DNA of 64,000 bases, from positions 1,240,001 to 1,304,000 of the forward strand of contig NZ_SMLK01000001.1 in NCBI RefSeq assembly GCF_004681975.1, read 5' to 3'. Below the pieces are notes generated by a model. That model searched no databases, was not told the DNA's origin, and saw only the letters and a program-made list of their open reading frames with translations. The translations under genes and the position numbers were made by a program. The first letter of the stretch is position 1. Every line of letters begins with the position of its first letter. Below, one piece after another: positions 49,084-60,946 of the stretch. The stretch is from Ramlibacter humi. GTDB taxonomy: Bacteria > Pseudomonadota > Gammaproteobacteria > Burkholderiales > Burkholderiaceae_C.

Positions 49084-50592
49084 TCAGGCCGTGCGCACGG
49101 CCCGGCTCGCCGACATCATCTTCGCCACGCGCGGCAGCACCAGCACGACCACGACGACGACGATCAGGGCGACCGACATCGGGCGCTGGAAGAACACCGC
49201 GAAGCTGCCCTCGCCGATGGACACCGCGTTGCGCAGCTGCGCCTCGGCGAGGGGGCCCAGGATCATGCCCACCACCACGGGCGCGGTGGGGAAGTCGAAG
49301 CGGCGCATCACCACGCCGACCAGGCCGATGCCCCACAGCAGCACCAGGTCGAAGGCGCTCTGGCGCATGCCGTACGCGCCCACGGTCGCGAAGATCAGGA
49401 TGCCGGCGTACAGCTGCGGCTTGGGGATGCGCAGCAGCTGCACCCACACCTTCACCAGCGGCAGGTTCAGGATCAGCAGCATCACATTGCCGATGTACAG
49501 CGAAGCGATCAGCGCCCACACCAGCGCGGCGGAGGTGGTGAACAGCTGCGGGCCCGGCTGGATGCCGTAGTTCTGGAACGCGCCCAGCAGGATGGCGGTG
49601 GTGTTGGACGTGGGCAGGCCCAGCGTCAGCAGCGGGATCATCGCGGTGGTCACCGTGGCGTTGTTGGCCGCCTCCGGCGACGCCACGCCTTCGATGGCGC
49701 CCACGGTGCCGAACTCCTTGCGGTTCTCGCCCTTGGCCAGCTTCTTCTCGACCGCATAACTGAGGAAGGTGGGGATCTCGGTGCCGCCGGCGGGGATGCA
49801 GCCGAACGGCGCGCCGATGGCGGTGCCGCGCAGCCAGGCGGGGATGGACCGCTTCCACTCCTTCCCCGTCATGTAGACGCGGCTCATCTCGTTGCGCGTC
49901 TCGCGTTCGCGGCCTTCGTACATGCCGAAGTAGATGACTTCCGCCACCGCGAACAGGCCCACGGCCACCAGCACGATCTCGATGCCGTCCAGCAGCTCGG
50001 GCACGCCGAAGGTGTAGCGCGCCTGGCCCGAGATCTGGTCCAGGCCGACCAGGCCGACGGCCAGGCCGATGAAGAGCGATGTCATGCCGCGCAAGGTGCT
50101 GGCGCCCAGCACCGCGCTCACGGTCGTGAAGGCCAGCACCATCAGCAGGAAATATTCCGGCGGGCCGAGCTTCACCGCGAAGTCGGCGACGAAGGGCGCG
50201 AACAGCGTGACGATGACGGTGGCGATGGTGCCCGCGACGAACGAGCCGATGGCGGACGTGGCCAGCGCCGCGCCGGCGCGCCCGCTCTTGGCCATCTTGT
50301 TGCCTTCCAGCGCGGTGACCATGCTGGCCGTCTCGCCGGGCGTGTTCAGCAGGATCGACGTGGTCGAGCCGCCGTACATCGCGCCGTAGTAGATGCCGGC
50401 GAAGAAGATCATCGACGAGGTGATGTCCACCTTGGCGGTGATGGGCAGCAGCATGGCGACCGCGACCGCGGGGCCGATGCCGGGCAGCACGCCGACGGCG
50501 GTGCCGAGCGCGCAGCCCACCAGGGCCCACAGCAGGTTGGCGGGCGAGATGGCGACGGAGAAGCCGTGCAGCAGGGCGGCGAAGATTTCCAT
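49084..50592 (-). CDS. tctA: Tripartite tricarboxylate transporter large permease TctA
   Basis: A 502-residue permease with about 11-12 helices. [17 protein letters not shown] and [20 protein letters not shown] are the TctA signatures, repeated in a second half ([24 protein letters not shown]). It imports citrate or another di- or tricarboxylate using an ion gradient, with TctB and the binding protein TctC. It is the last gene of the tctCBA operon. Confidence 0.94.
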   Translation of the reverse strand: MEIFAALLHGFSVAISPANLLWALVGCALGTAVGVLPGIGPAVAVAMLLPITAKVDITSSMIFFAGIYYGAMYGGSTTSILLNTPGETASMVTALEGNKMAKSGRAGAALATSAIGSFVAGTIATVIVTLFAPFVADFAVKLGPPEYFLLMVLAFTTVSAVLGASTLRGMTSLFIGLAVGLVGLDQISGQARYTFGVPELLDGIEIVLVAVGLFAVAEVIYFGMYEGRERETRNEMSRVYMTGKEWKRSIPAWLRGTAIGAPFGCIPAGGTEIPTFLSYAVEKKLAKGENRKEFGTVGAIEGVASPEAANNATVTTAMIPLLTLGLPTSNTTAILLGAFQNYGIQPGPQLFTTSAALVWALIASLYIGNVMLLILNLPLVKVWVQLLRIPKPQLYAGILIFATVGAYGMRQSAFDLVLLWGIGLVGVVMRRFDFPTAPVVVGMILGPLAEAQLRNAVSIGEGSFAVFFQRPMSVALIVVVVVVLVLPRVAKMMSASRAVRTA

Positions 50593-50602
50593 GGCTTGTC
50601 CT

Positions 50603-51121
50603 TCAGATCCAGCCGGACGAGGTCAGGCCCGGCAGGTTGATCGCCAGGAACTGCGTGAACATCCAGAACACCGGCGCCGAGATGGCGATGCCGGTGACGA
50701 CGTCGACGGCCAGCGTGCGCGCGCTCATGGTGGCGGGCTGCTGCATCGCGCGGCGCAGGCCCTGCACCGCCAGCAGGTAGCACAGGCTGCAGCTGAGGAT
50801 GAAGCCCAGCAGCGTGATCAGCGCCGCGTTGGCCAGCATGCCGGCCGACACCCACACCAGGCCGGGCCACCATGCGTTGGCCGCGCCCGAAGGCTCTTCC
50901 CGGTTGCGGTAGCCGCCGGTGAACGCTTCGCGCACGATCAGCACGCCGCACAGCACCAGCATGCCGGCGATCATCCACGGCAGGAAGTTGGGCCCGACGC
51001 CGCCGTAACCGGCGCCACCGGGGATGCTCACGGCGCCGGCCGCCAGGGCCAGGCCGATCAGCAGCACGCCGCCGCCCACCAGGGCCTGCGGCGTGCGCGA
51101 GGAGGAGGTGTTCTCGTTCAT
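50603..51121 (-). CDS. tctB: Tripartite tricarboxylate transporter small permease TctB
   Basis: A 172-residue membrane protein with four predicted helices (ALVGGGVLLIGLALAAGAVSI first). The family is poorly conserved; position between tctC and tctA and length support the call. ATG 51121 follows an AAAGGAT ribosome site. tctA begins 10 bases after its stop. Confidence 0.9.
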   Translation of the reverse strand: MNENTSSSRTPQALVGGGVLLIGLALAAGAVSIPGGAGYGGVGPNFLPWMIAGMLVLCGVLIVREAFTGGYRNREEPSGAANAWWPGLVWVSAGMLANAALITLLGFILSCSLCYLLAVQGLRRAMQQPATMSARTLAVDVVTGIAISAPVFWMFTQFLAINLPGLTSSGWI

Positions 51122-51146
51122 CACGATCCTTTCGCGGCGCGCCCGC

Positions 51147-51172
51147 AAAAACGCCCGGCCGGGGCCGGGCGT
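51147..51172 (-). terminator. Intrinsic terminator or attenuator between tctC and tctB
   Basis: On the minus strand ACGCCCGGCC pairs with GGCCGGGCGT (about 9 bp with a tight loop) and is followed by TTTTTGC. It should make the binding-protein message more abundant than the permease message. Confidence 0.75.
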
Positions 51173-51195
51173 CCTGCGTCTGGCCGCTGCGGCGG

Positions 51196-52149
51196 TCAGA
51201 TCATTCCGGACTTCGCCATCGTGGCGCGCAGGCTGGCGAACTCGTCGTCGACGAACTTGTCGAACGCCGGGCCGGACAGCACCGCGGGCGTCCAGTCGTT
51301 CTTCTCCAGCGATTCCTGCCACGACTTGGTCTTCAGCGCCGCCAGCACCAAGTCGGTGAGGGCCTTGCGCTGCGCGTCGGTGATGTTGGGCGCGCCGTAC
51401 ACACCGCGCCAGTTGCCGATCTCCACGTCGATGCCCTGCTCCTTCAGCGTGGGCACGTCGTTCAGCCGCTTGGGCGAAGTCACGGCGATGGGCTTCATCT
51501 TGCCGGCCTTGATGTACTCGGCGAACTCCGAGAAGCCGCTGCCGCCGACGGTGACGTTGCCGCCCAGGATGGCCGCGGTGGCCTCGCCGCCCCCGCGGAA
51601 CGCGACATAGTTGATCTTGGCCGGGTCGACGCCGACCTTCTGCGCGATCATGGCCGCGGCGATGTGCTCGGTGGAGCCGCGCGAGCCGCCGCCCCACTTC
51701 ACGCTGCCCGGGTCCTTCTTCAGCTGCTCGACCACGTCCTTCATGGTCTTGAACGGCGAGTTGGCCGGCAGCACGAACACGTTGTATTCGCTGGTCAGGC
51801 GCGCGATGGGCGTGGCCTGCGACAGGCTCACCGGCGGCTTGCCGGTGATGATGCCGCCCAGCATCACCGCGCCCATCACCATCAGCGCGTTGCCGTCGCC
51901 CTTGCTGGCGTTGACGAACTGCGCCAGGCCCAGCGCGCCGGCGGCGCCGCCCTTGTTCTCGTAGGTCACACTGTCGGCCGCCTTGGCTTCCTGCAGCGCC
52001 TTGCCGAGCGCGCGGCCGGTGGTGTCCCAGCCGCCGCCGGGGTTGGCCGGGATCATCATCTTCAGGTTGGCGGCCGCACGGGCCGACAGCGGCAGCGCGC
52101 CAGCGGCAGCCAGGGCGGCCACGGCGCGCAGGAACTCGTCTCGTCTCAT
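51196..52149 (-). CDS. tctC: Tripartite tricarboxylate transporter substrate-binding protein (TctC / Bug family)
   Basis: A 317-residue periplasmic binding protein. The signal peptide ends near ARAAA (about 27). MMIPANPGGGWDTTGRALG is the ligand-carboxylate-binding opening of the Bug family, and WGGGSRGSTEH the second contact region. AAGGAGAT lies close before ATG 52149. It is divergent from tctD over 136 bases that must hold both promoters. Confidence 0.92.
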   Translation of the reverse strand: MRRDEFLRAVAALAAAGALPLSARAAANLKMMIPANPGGGWDTTGRALGKALQEAKAADSVTYENKGGAAGALGLAQFVNASKGDGNALMVMGAVMLGGIITGKPPVSLSQATPIARLTSEYNVFVLPANSPFKTMKDVVEQLKKDPGSVKWGGGSRGSTEHIAAAMIAQKVGVDPAKINYVAFRGGGEATAAILGGNVTVGGSGFSEFAEYIKAGKMKPIAVTSPKRLNDVPTLKEQGIDVEIGNWRGVYGAPNITDAQRKALTDLVLAALKTKSWQESLEKNDWTPAVLSGPAFDKFVDDEFASLRATMAKSGMI

Positions 52150-52285
52150 TTGTTATCTCCTTGCGTTGGACTGGGGAACCCGGGCGATGATGCGCCGGCC
52201 GCCTGTCAATCGGCTGTCCGGCAGATTGGGGAAACTACGGACCGCGAACCCATCCGCCGCATCCGTTACCCTCCCCGCCTTGCCA

Positions 52286-52956
52286 ATGAAGTTGCTGCTG
52301 GTCGAAGACGACGCATCCATGCGCGCCGCGCTGGAGCGCTCGCTGTCGCGCCGCGGCCTGCAGGTGCAGACCTGCGGCGACGGCGCGCTGGCCCTGGCCG
52401 CCTGGCGCGCCTTCCATCCCGACGTGGTGGTGCTGGACCTGAGCCTGCCCAACCTCGACGGCCTGCAGGTGCTGGAACGCGCCCGCGCCGAGGGCCTGGC
52501 CACGCCGGTGCTGCTGCTCACCGCGCGCGGCACCGTGGGCGACCGCGTGCTGGGGCTCAACGCCGGCGCCGACGACTACCTGCCCAAGCCCTTCGACCTG
52601 GACGAGCTGGAAGCGCGGCTGCGCGCGCTGGGACGCCGCCGCGCGCCGGCCGCGACGTCCGCCTCGTCCGGCATCGACATCGGTGACTTGCGCTTCGACA
52701 CCGCCAACGGCGCGTTCTACGTGCGCGGCCAGGTGCTGGAACTCACGCCGCGCGAGTCCGCGCTGCTGCAGGCGCTGGCCGCGCGGCCGGGCCACGCTGT
52801 GGCGAAGGAGCGCCTGTTCGAACTGGTGTTCCCCGGCGAACCCGACGTGCAGACCGAAGCGGTGGAAGTGGTGGCCTACCGGCTGCGCAAGAAGCTCGCG
52901 GGCACCGGCGCCACGCTGATGACGCTGCGCGGCCTGGGCTACCTGCTGAAGGCCGG

Positions 52957-52960
<4 letters not shown>
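52286..52960 (+). CDS. tctD: Response regulator TctD (OmpR family)
   Basis: A 224-residue two-component regulator. The receiver has the acidic pair EDD near residue 8, phospho-accepting Asp51 and Lys in YLPKPFD (about 101). The winged-helix output domain starts near residue 130 (ELTPRESALLQAL). ATG 52286 begins MKLLLVEDD. It should activate the divergent tctCBA operon. Its end overlaps the kinase start as ATGA. Confidence 0.92.
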
Positions 52961-54376
<1,416 letters not shown>

Positions 54377-54396
<20 letters not shown>

Positions 54397-54796
54397 CAAG
54401 TGGCTGTGGAGCGCGCGCTTCTACAAGACGCGCACGCTGGCGGCGGAAGAGATCGGCAAGGGCCGGGTCGCGATCAACGGGCAGGAAGCCAAGGCCGCCT
54501 GCGAGGTGAAGGTGGGCGACACCGTGTCGGTGCGGCGCGAAGCGGTCACGCGCACCGTGGTCGTCAAGGGCCTGTCGTCCGTGCGCGGGCCGGCGCCCGT
54601 GGCGCAGCAGCTCTACGAGGAAACGGCCGAGAGCCTGAAGGCGCGGGACGAAGCGGCGCAGCAGCGGCGCTTCGCGCGCGAGCCGGCGCTGTCGATCGAG
54701 CACGGGCGGCCCACCAAGCGGGGCCGCCGCGACCTGGAAGAAGCCCAGCGCGGCTGGGGCGACCGCTGGAGCGCGTCGATCGACGACGAAGGCTGA
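54377..54796 (+). CDS. hslR: RNA-binding S4 domain protein, Hsp15-like
   Basis: A 139-residue basic protein. The S4 fold covers about 1-65 (MDKLRIDKWLWSARFYKTRT, then GRVAINGQEAK), followed by a charged helical tail with KRGRRDLEEAQRGWGDRW, like E. coli Hsp15, which rescues stalled 50S-nascent chain complexes. GGAGG lies only 3 bases before ATG 54377, and a CACAAT box is just upstream. It overlaps tctE but is functionally unrelated to it. Confidence 0.87.
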
Positions 54797-54928
54797 CATC
54801 GCTGTCGGACAAGTCCGACTCGACCGGTCGGCGGCGTTCCATTTGTTGCGTGAAGCTCAATGTGGGTCGTCGAACCGTCATGTTTTGACCCAATACTGGA
54901 AGGCTCCAAGCAGTTAGAGGAGCGAAAC

Positions 54929-55123
54929 ATGACCGAACGGAGAACCAGCTCGATGCTTCAGCGCGTGCCCGTCATCCTGGCCGTGACCGCGGCTTCGTAC
55001 GGGCTGCAGTTGCCGCCCAACCTGGGCGGCCGCGCCGCGGGCAACCCGCAGGGCGTGAGCAATGCCGCCGCCGTGACGCAGCCGTTGCTGGCTTCGAGAG
55101 TGCAAGGCAAGCGGCAGGCTTGA
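54929..55123 (+). CDS. Small hypothetical protein, 64 residues
   Basis: I do not recognise it. AGAGGAG lies about 7 bases before ATG 54929, a better ribosome site than many genes here. The product starts MTERRTSSMLQRVPVILAVT, has one weakly hydrophobic stretch (about 13-28) and a Gly/Ala/Gln-rich polar end with KRQA. It could be a small exported or membrane-associated protein. A hairpin follows 22 bases after the stop. It stands alone between hslR and tRNA-Ser. Confidence 0.5.
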   Translation: MTERRTSSMLQRVPVILAVTAASYGLQLPPNLGGRAAGNPQGVSNAAAVTQPLLASRVQGKRQA

Positions 55124-55145
55124 GGCGCCGCCGATCCAGAGTGCG

Positions 55146-55173
55146 AGGCCGCCCGAGGGCGGCCTCTGCTTTT
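55146..55173 (+). terminator. Hairpin after the small ORF
   Basis: AGGCCGCC pairs with GGCGGCCT around CGAG and is followed after four bases by TTTT. A moderate terminator for the small ORF transcript. Confidence 0.5.
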
Positions 55174-55219
55174 GGCGCGAGCGAACCCTCTGCCGAGGGT
55201 GCTCATCCCTCCGCCCGCC

Positions 55220-55251
55220 AAAACGACGAAGCCCGCCAAGTGGCGGGCTTC
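55220..55251 (-). terminator. Terminator of the lysC - tRNA-Ser transcript
   Basis: A perfect 10-bp stem (GAAGCCCGCC/GGCGGGCTTC) with a 4-base loop is followed on the minus strand by GTCGTTTT, just after tRNA-Ser. Confidence 0.7.
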
Positions 55252-55258
55252 TGGTTTC

Positions 55259-55351
55259 TGGCGGAAACGGAGGGATTCGAACCCTCGATGCGGCTCTACA
55301 CCGCATACTCCCTTAGCAGGGGAGCACCTTCGGCCTCTCGGTCACGTTTCC
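55259..55351 (-). tRNA. tRNA-Ser (GCU)
   Basis: A 93-base class II tRNA: acceptor GGAAACG/CGTTTCC, anticodon GCU in CTGCTAA, long variable arm (TATGCGG...CCGCAT), T arm GGTTCGAATCC and encoded CCA. It lies 58 bases after the lysC stop on the same strand. Confidence 0.95.
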
Positions 55352-55409
55352 TGCGCAGGGCGAATTATGCCCCAAGCATTCACTCTGCAGTGCCGCCGCG
55401 ATGGCCCTT

Positions 55410-56681
55410 TCAGGCCGAGACGGGCTGGTCGAGATCGAAAGCGCGGTGCAGCGCGCGCACCGCCAGCTCCATGTACTTCTCGTCGATGACGACGGAAGTC
55501 TTGATCTCGCTGGTGGAGATCATCTGGATGTTGATGCCCTCCTCGGCCAGAGCGCGGAACATCTTGCTGGCGATGCCCACGTGGCTGCGCATGCCAATGC
55601 CGACGATGCTCACCTTGCAGATGCGCGTGTCGCCCTCGATGCGGTCGGTGCCCAGCGTGGGCAGCACCGTGCCCTTGAGCAGGTCCACCGTGCGCGCGTA
55701 GTCGTTGCGGTGCACGGTGAAGCTGAAGTCGGTCTTCCCGTCCTTGGACAGGTTCTGGATGATGACGTCGACCTCGATGTTGGCGTCCGCCACCGCGCCC
55801 AGGATGTTGTAGGCGATGCCGGGCTTGTCGGGCACGCCCAGGATCGACACCTTGGCTTCGTCGCGGTTGAAAGCGATGCCGGAAACGACGGCTTGTTCCA
55901 TTTGTTCGTCTTCCTCGAAAGTGATCAGGGTGCCGGACTTGGCCTCTTCCTCGATCGGGATGTCCCAGGGCGTGAAGCTGGAGAGCACGCGCAGCGGCAC
56001 CTTGTACTTGCCGGCGAATTCGACGCTGCGGATCTGCAGCACCTTGGAGCCCATGGATGCCATCTCGAGCATCTCCTCGAAGCTCACGGTGTGCAGGCGG
56101 CGCGCTTCGGGCACCACGCGCGGGTCGGTCGTGTAGACGCCGTCCACGTCGGTGTAGATCAGGCATTCGGCCGCCTTCATCGCGGCGGCCACGGCCACCG
56201 CGGACGTGTCGCTGCCGCCGCGGCCCAGCGTGGTGATGTGGCCGTGGTCGTCGATGCCCTGGAAGCCGGTGATGACGACCACTTTGCCCGCGGCCAGGTC
56301 CTTGCGCACCTTCACGTCGTCGATCGATTCGATGCGCGCCTTGGTGTACGCGCTGTTGGTACGCACGGGCACCTGCCAGCCGGCGTAGCTGACCGCCTCC
56401 AGGCCTTCGGCCTGCAACGCGATGGACAGTAGGCCCACCGACACCTGCTCGCCGGTGGAGCCCAGCATGTCCAGCTCACGCAGGTAGGCGTCGCCGGGCT
56501 TGGCGGGCGCCAGCTCCTTGGCCAGGCCGAGCAGCCGGTTGGTCTCGCCGCTCATGGCGCTGGGCACCACCACCATCTGGTGGCCGGCGCGCGCCCATTT
56601 GGCGACCCGCTTGGCGACGTTGCGGATGCGCTCGGTCGAGCCCATCGACGTGCCGCCGTACTTGTGAACGATCAATGCCAT
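55410..56681 (-). CDS. lysC: Aspartate kinase
   Basis: A 423-residue enzyme phosphorylating L-aspartate, the entry to lysine, threonine, methionine and diaminopimelate synthesis. It begins MALIVHKYGGTSMG, with GRGGSDTSAVAVAAAMKA in the kinase domain and TDVDGVYTTDPR. Two ACT domains (about 265-423) give feedback control by lysine and/or threonine. ATG 56681 has no Shine-Dalgarno; the preceding bases are pyrimidine-rich. Homology supports this start. Confidence 0.95.
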   Translation of the reverse strand: MALIVHKYGGTSMGSTERIRNVAKRVAKWARAGHQMVVVPSAMSGETNRLLGLAKELAPAKPGDAYLRELDMLGSTGEQVSVGLLSIALQAEGLEAVSYAGWQVPVRTNSAYTKARIESIDDVKVRKDLAAGKVVVITGFQGIDDHGHITTLGRGGSDTSAVAVAAAMKAAECLIYTDVDGVYTTDPRVVPEARRLHTVSFEEMLEMASMGSKVLQIRSVEFAGKYKVPLRVLSSFTPWDIPIEEEAKSGTLITFEEDEQMEQAVVSGIAFNRDEAKVSILGVPDKPGIAYNILGAVADANIEVDVIIQNLSKDGKTDFSFTVHRNDYARTVDLLKGTVLPTLGTDRIEGDTRICKVSIVGIGMRSHVGIASKMFRALAEEGINIQMISTSEIKTSVVIDEKYMELAVRALHRAFDLDQPVSA

Positions 56682-56797
56682 GGAAGGAAGCGAAAGAAGG
56701 GCCCGGCCGGCTTGCCGCCGGCGCGCCACTGAGGGGAACTGCGCATTTTACCTGCGGGAAAACCCGGCTCTTCCGGCGCGGCGAGGGTGCCGCGCGC

Positions 56798-57793
56798 TCA
56801 GCCGGGTTCGAACTGCAGGTGCTCGCCGTTGCGCACGACGTACCCGCGCCCGACCTTCAGCCGCAGCCGGTGGCCGCGTGTGGTGCAGTCGCGCACCTGG
56901 GCCAGCAGTTCGTCCAGCTGCGCCGCGCTGGCGGCCTGCGAGTGAACCGTGCGCAGCCAATGCCGCAGCAGGTTGGCCTGCCGGGCTTCGGACAACCGCT
57001 GCAATGCAGCGATCGCCGGCTCGCTTCCCATGGCCGCGAGATCCTGCGCCGCCACTTCCTCCAGCAGCGCCTGCGCCTGCGCCGCGTGACGCGCTGAGCG
57101 GGCGAACGTCTCGCGGAAACCGGGGAAAGCCTCTTCCAGCGCCGGCAGCAGCCGATGGCGGATGCGGTTGCGGGTGAAACGCGTGTCGGTGTTGCTCGGG
57201 TCTTCGACGAAACCGGCGCCCTGCTCCACCAGGCATTGCCGCAGCACCGCGCCGGGCAGCGTGAGCAAGGGGCGAAGGAAAGTCATGCCGTGGCGCTCGA
57301 AGCGCTGCGGCATGGCGGCCAGCCCGGGCAGGCCCGCGCCGCGCGACAGCGCCAGCAGCAGCGTCTCGGCCTGGTCGTCGGCGTGCTGGCCCAGCAGCAC
57401 GCATGCGGAGCCGGCTTCATGCGCGGCCGCCGCAAGGGCTGCGTAGCGCGCCACGCGTGCGGCATCTTCGGGACTCTCGCCCGGCGCATGCCGGGCCTGC
57501 ACGCGGCGCACGTCCAGCGGCACGCCGAGCTTTTCGCACAGTTGCACGCAGTGGCTCTCGAAATCGTCGGCCGCCGATTGCAGCCCGTGGTGCACGTGCA
57601 GCGCGCGCACCTGCCCGGGCCAGAGCCAAGAGGCGGCCAGCAGCAGGAAGGTGGAGTCGGCACCGCCGCTGTAGGCGACGGCCAGGGGTAGCGGCGGATC
57701 CAGCGCCTGCAGCGGCGCCAGCGCGGGGTGGATGCCCGGGACGGCGCCCGGTTCAGCGGCCCGCTTCGGCCTTGGTGTCGGTGAAGCGGCCAT
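56798..57793 (-). CDS. tilS: tRNA(Ile)-lysidine synthase TilS
   Basis: A 331-residue PP-loop ATPase that converts C34 of tRNA-Ile(CAU) to lysidine so that it reads AUA. The PP-loop SGGADS is at 42-47, with HHGLQ and DDQAETLLL (tRNA and lysine site) following, and a short C-terminal domain. The start at 57793 overlaps accA by 41 bp; a later start is possible since the first 25 residues are poorly conserved. Shorter than E. coli TilS, as usual in this group. Confidence 0.92.
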   Translation of the reverse strand: MAASPTPRPKRAAEPGAVPGIHPALAPLQALDPPLPLAVAYSGGADSTFLLLAASWLWPGQVRALHVHHGLQSAADDFESHCVQLCEKLGVPLDVRRVQARHAPGESPEDAARVARYAALAAAAHEAGSACVLLGQHADDQAETLLLALSRGAGLPGLAAMPQRFERHGMTFLRPLLTLPGAVLRQCLVEQGAGFVEDPSNTDTRFTRNRIRHRLLPALEEAFPGFRETFARSARHAAQAQALLEEVAAQDLAAMGSEPAIAALQRLSEARQANLLRHWLRTVHSQAASAAQLDELLAQVRDCTTRGHRLRLKVGRGYVVRNGEHLQFEPG

Positions 57794-58733
57794 AGCTTTG
57801 CAGCCGCTCGTAGCGCCTATCCAGCAGCTCGCGCGGCTTCAGGTCCGCGACCTGGCGCCAGGCTTCGTTCAGCGCGCGCTTGAGGAAGGCCGCCATCTGC
57901 TTGTGGTCGCGGTGCGCGCCGCCGACCGGCTCGCTGACGATCTTGTCCACCAGGCCCAGCGCCTTCAGCCGGTGCGCGGTGATGCCCATCGCATCGGCCG
58001 CTTCCTGCGCCTTCTCGGACGTCTTCCAGAGGATGGACGCGCAGCCTTCGGGGCTGATGACCGAGTAGATGGAGTACTGCAGCATCAGCACTTGGTCGGC
58101 CACCGAGATGGCCAGCGCGCCGCCGGAGCCGCCTTCGCCGATCACCGTGGTGATGATGGGCACTTCCAGCTGCGCCATCTCGTAGATGTTGCGGCCGATG
58201 GCTTCGGACTGGCCGCGCTCCTCGGCGTCGATGCCCGGGTACGCGCCGGGCGTGTCGACGAAGGTGAACACCGGCAGCTTGAATTTCTCCGCGGTCTTCA
58301 TCAGCCGCAGCGCCTTGCGATAGCCCTCGGGGCGGCTCATGCCGAAGTTGCGCGCCGCGCGCTCCTTGGTGTCGCGGCCCTTCTGGTGGCCGAGCACGAC
58401 GCAGGCGTTGCCGTTGAAGCGGGCCAGGCCGCCGACGATGGACAGGTCGTCGGCGAAGTGACGGTCGCCGTGAAGCTCGACGAAGTCGGTGAAGCATTCG
58501 TTCACGTAGTCGAGCGTGTAAGGCCGCTCCGGGTGGCGCGCGATCTTGGTGATCTGCCACGGCGTGAGCTGGCTGTAGATGTCCTTGGTCAGCTGCTGGC
58601 TCTTCTTGGAGAGCTGGTCGATCTCCTCGGAAATGTCGACGGCCGATTCGGTCTGGACGTAGCGCAGTTCGTCGATCTTGGTTTCAAGTTCGGCGATCGG
58701 CTGCTCGAAGTCCAGGAAGGTTTTCTTCGCCAA
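57753..58733 (-). CDS. accA: Acetyl-CoA carboxylase carboxyltransferase subunit alpha
   Basis: A 326-residue subunit of the carboxyltransferase that makes malonyl-CoA for fatty acid synthesis. It starts [20 protein letters not shown]. Core motifs [21 protein letters not shown] and [11 protein letters not shown] form the biotin and CoA site. AccD is encoded elsewhere. AAGGAG-like GGAGCC lies before ATG 58733. It precedes tilS, with coding overlap. Confidence 0.96.
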   Translation of the reverse strand: MAKKTFLDFEQPIAELETKIDELRYVQTESAVDISEEIDQLSKKSQQLTKDIYSQLTPWQITKIARHPERPYTLDYVNECFTDFVELHGDRHFADDLSIVGGLARFNGNACVVLGHQKGRDTKERAARNFGMSRPEGYRKALRLMKTAEKFKLPVFTFVDTPGAYPGIDAEERGQSEAIGRNIYEMAQLEVPIITTVIGEGGSGGALAISVADQVLMLQYSIYSVISPEGCASILWKTSEKAQEAADAMGITAHRLKALGLVDKIVSEPVGGAHRDHKQMAAFLKRALNEAWRQVADLKPRELLDRRYERLQSYGRFTDTKAEAGR

Positions 58734-58770
58734 GGCTGAGGCTCCTTGTCTGATGTTCTGCGCTGCCTCG

Positions 58771-59421
58771 TCAGTAGTCGACGGGCAGCGGGTCGAGCGA
58801 CCGCCAAATATACCAAGTCGCCACGCTGCAGAAGGGCTCCCATGCCTGGGCCACTTCGCGCGCGTCGCTGCGGCTGACGGGGTCGCCGGAGAAATAGTTG
58901 CGGCTGATGCCGTTGATCAGGCCGATGTCGTCCAGCGGCAGCACGTTGGGGCGCATCAGGTGGAAGATGAGGAACATCTCGGCGGTCCAGCGGCCGATGC
59001 CGCGGATGCCGACCAGCTCGGCGATGATGTCCTCGTCGCTCATCGCCTTCCACGCTTCCACGTCGATGGCACCGGAGTCGAAGTGCAGCGCCAGGTCGAC
59101 CAGGTACTCGATCTTGCGCGCCGACAGGCCCGCGGCCTGCATGTCGTCGACCTTCAGCCGGAGCACGTTGTCCGGCGTCATGCGGCGCGGCAGCTTCGCG
59201 AACTTGTCCCACACGCTCTGCGCGGCCTTCACCGAGATCTGCTGGCCCACGATGCTGCGCGCGAGCGTGGTGAACGGATCGCCGCGCGACTGCAGGCAGG
59301 CGTCGCCGAACTGCGGAATGATGCGCTTCATCACCCGGTCCTTGCGCGACAGGTGCCTGCAGGCCTCGTCCCAGTAGTCTGGCTTGACGAACTGCACCGG
59401 CGAGCCGGTGGCATCGTTCAC
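58771..59421 (-). CDS. DNA-3-methyladenine glycosylase 2-like (AlkA superfamily, HhH-GPD)
   Basis: A 216-residue base-excision repair glycosylase. The helix-hairpin-helix is [14 protein letters not shown] (about 137-150), and the catalytic Asp is Asp165 in LPLDDIGL. It lacks the N-terminal beta-domain of E. coli AlkA, so it is the short form. The start is GTG 59421, overlapping the cysS stop as GTGA; no ATG fits. It probably depends on translation of cysS. Confidence 0.88.
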   Translation of the reverse strand: MNDATGSPVQFVKPDYWDEACRHLSRKDRVMKRIIPQFGDACLQSRGDPFTTLARSIVGQQISVKAAQSVWDKFAKLPRRMTPDNVLRLKVDDMQAAGLSARKIEYLVDLALHFDSGAIDVEAWKAMSDEDIIAELVGIRGIGRWTAEMFLIFHLMRPNVLPLDDIGLINGISRNYFSGDPVSRSDAREVAQAWEPFCSVATWYIWRSLDPLPVDY

Positions 59422-60791
59422 GGCGCGGCCTCCCAGGTGGTGCCGGTGGGCGAGTCCTTCAGCACGATGCCCTGCTCCAGCAGTTCCTTGCGAATGCGGT
59501 CGGCCAGCGCGAAGTCCTTCGCCTTCTTGGCGGCGGCGCGCTCGTCGATGCGTTGCTGGATGGTCGCTTCGTCCAGCGCGGCGCCGCTGCGCAGGAAAGC
59601 CTGTGGGTCGCCTTGCAGGATGCCCAGCACGCCACCCAGCGCCTTCAGCAGGCCGGCGGCTTGCGCCGACTTGGTGCGATTCGCTTCCGCGGCCAGCTCG
59701 AACAGCACGGCCACGGCTTCGGGCGTGCCGAAGTCGTTGTCCATCGCGGCCTTGAAGCGCGCGGCATGCGGGTCGGACCAGTCGATGCCGGCCTGCGCGG
59801 GCACGACCGAGGCCAGCGCCGTGTACAGCCGCCGCAGCGCGCCGCGCGCGTCGTCCAGGTGCACGTCGCTGTAGTTCAGCGGGCTGCGGTAATGGGTGCG
59901 GACGATGAAGAAGCGCAACGTCTCGGCGTCGAACGTCCCCAGCACCTCGCGGATGGTGAAGAAGTTGCCCAGCGACTTGGACATCTTCTCGTTGTCGACG
60001 TTGACGAAGCCGTTGTGCATCCACACCTTCGCCAGCGGCACGCCGTTGGCGCCTTCGCTCTGCGCGATCTCGTTCTCGTGGTGCGGGAACGTCAGGTCGG
60101 CGCCGCCGCCGTGGATGTCGAAGGTGTCGCCCAGCAGGCTGCCGGCCATCGCCGAGCACTCGATGTGCCAGCCGGGGCGGCCCGGGCCATAGCGGCTGTC
60201 CCACTTGGCGTCGGCGGGCTCGGTGGGCTTGGACGCCTTCCACAGCACGAAGTCCAGCGGATCTTCCTTGCCGTCCATCACCGCCACGCGTTCGCCGGCG
60301 TGCAGCTCGTCGAGCGACTTGCCGGACAGCTTTCCGTAGCCGGGGAAGCGCCGCACCGCGTAGTTGACGTCGCCGTCGCCGCGGTAGGCCAGGCCCTTGT
60401 CTTCCAGTTTGCGGACGATGTCCAGCATCTGCGGCACGTAGTCGGTGGCGCGGGGATCGTGCGTGGGGCGTTCGATGCCCAGCGCGTCGAAGTCCTCGTA
60501 CATCGCCGCGATCATGCGGTCCGTCAACGACCGCACGGGTTCGTTGTTTTCCACGGCGCGGCGGATGATCTTGTCGTCGATGTCGGTGATGTTGCGCACG
60601 AACGTCACCCGCAGCCCGCTCGCCCGCAGCCAGCGCTGCACGAGGTCGAACGCCACGGCGGACCGCGCGTGCCCCACGTGGCAGAAGTCGTAGACGGTGA
60701 TGCCGCACACGTACATCCGCACGTGCCCGGGCTGCAGCGGGGCGAAGTCCTCCAAGGCACGCGTCAGCGTGTTGTAGATGCGCAGGCTCAT
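59418..60791 (-). CDS. cysS: Cysteinyl-tRNA synthetase
   Basis: A 457-residue class Ia synthetase. The HIGH motif appears as [14 protein letters not shown] is intact, and zinc ligands are in YVCGITVYD, the WHIECSAM Cys and the HHENE His. The C-terminal anticodon-binding domain is present. ATG 60791 begins [16 protein letters not shown]. It heads the cysS-glycosylase-accA-tilS-lysC block and is divergent from the TPR gene. Confidence 0.96.
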   Translation of the reverse strand: MSLRIYNTLTRALEDFAPLQPGHVRMYVCGITVYDFCHVGHARSAVAFDLVQRWLRASGLRVTFVRNITDIDDKIIRRAVENNEPVRSLTDRMIAAMYEDFDALGIERPTHDPRATDYVPQMLDIVRKLEDKGLAYRGDGDVNYAVRRFPGYGKLSGKSLDELHAGERVAVMDGKEDPLDFVLWKASKPTEPADAKWDSRYGPGRPGWHIECSAMAGSLLGDTFDIHGGGADLTFPHHENEIAQSEGANGVPLAKVWMHNGFVNVDNEKMSKSLGNFFTIREVLGTFDAETLRFFIVRTHYRSPLNYSDVHLDDARGALRRLYTALASVVPAQAGIDWSDPHAARFKAAMDNDFGTPEAVAVLFELAAEANRTKSAQAAGLLKALGGVLGILQGDPQAFLRSGAALDEATIQQRIDERAAAKKAKDFALADRIRKELLEQGIVLKDSPTGTTWEAAP

Positions 60792-60946
60792 GGGTCTTCG
60801 GGGCGCCTGCGCTGCCGCGGCGGCGGCGCGAGGTCGGGGTGTCTTCTCGGGTCTTTTCGCGGGCCACCGTCGAGGTGCCCGGTACAATCGGCCCGCAGTA
60901 TATAGCCCTGTCCCGGGGCCCACCGTACGCGCTTTCCGAGGCCTCC

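Noticed and set aside
54797-54928. GTCGGACAAGTCCGAC hairpin after hslR as a terminator
   Set aside because: The loop is only two bases and no T-run follows.
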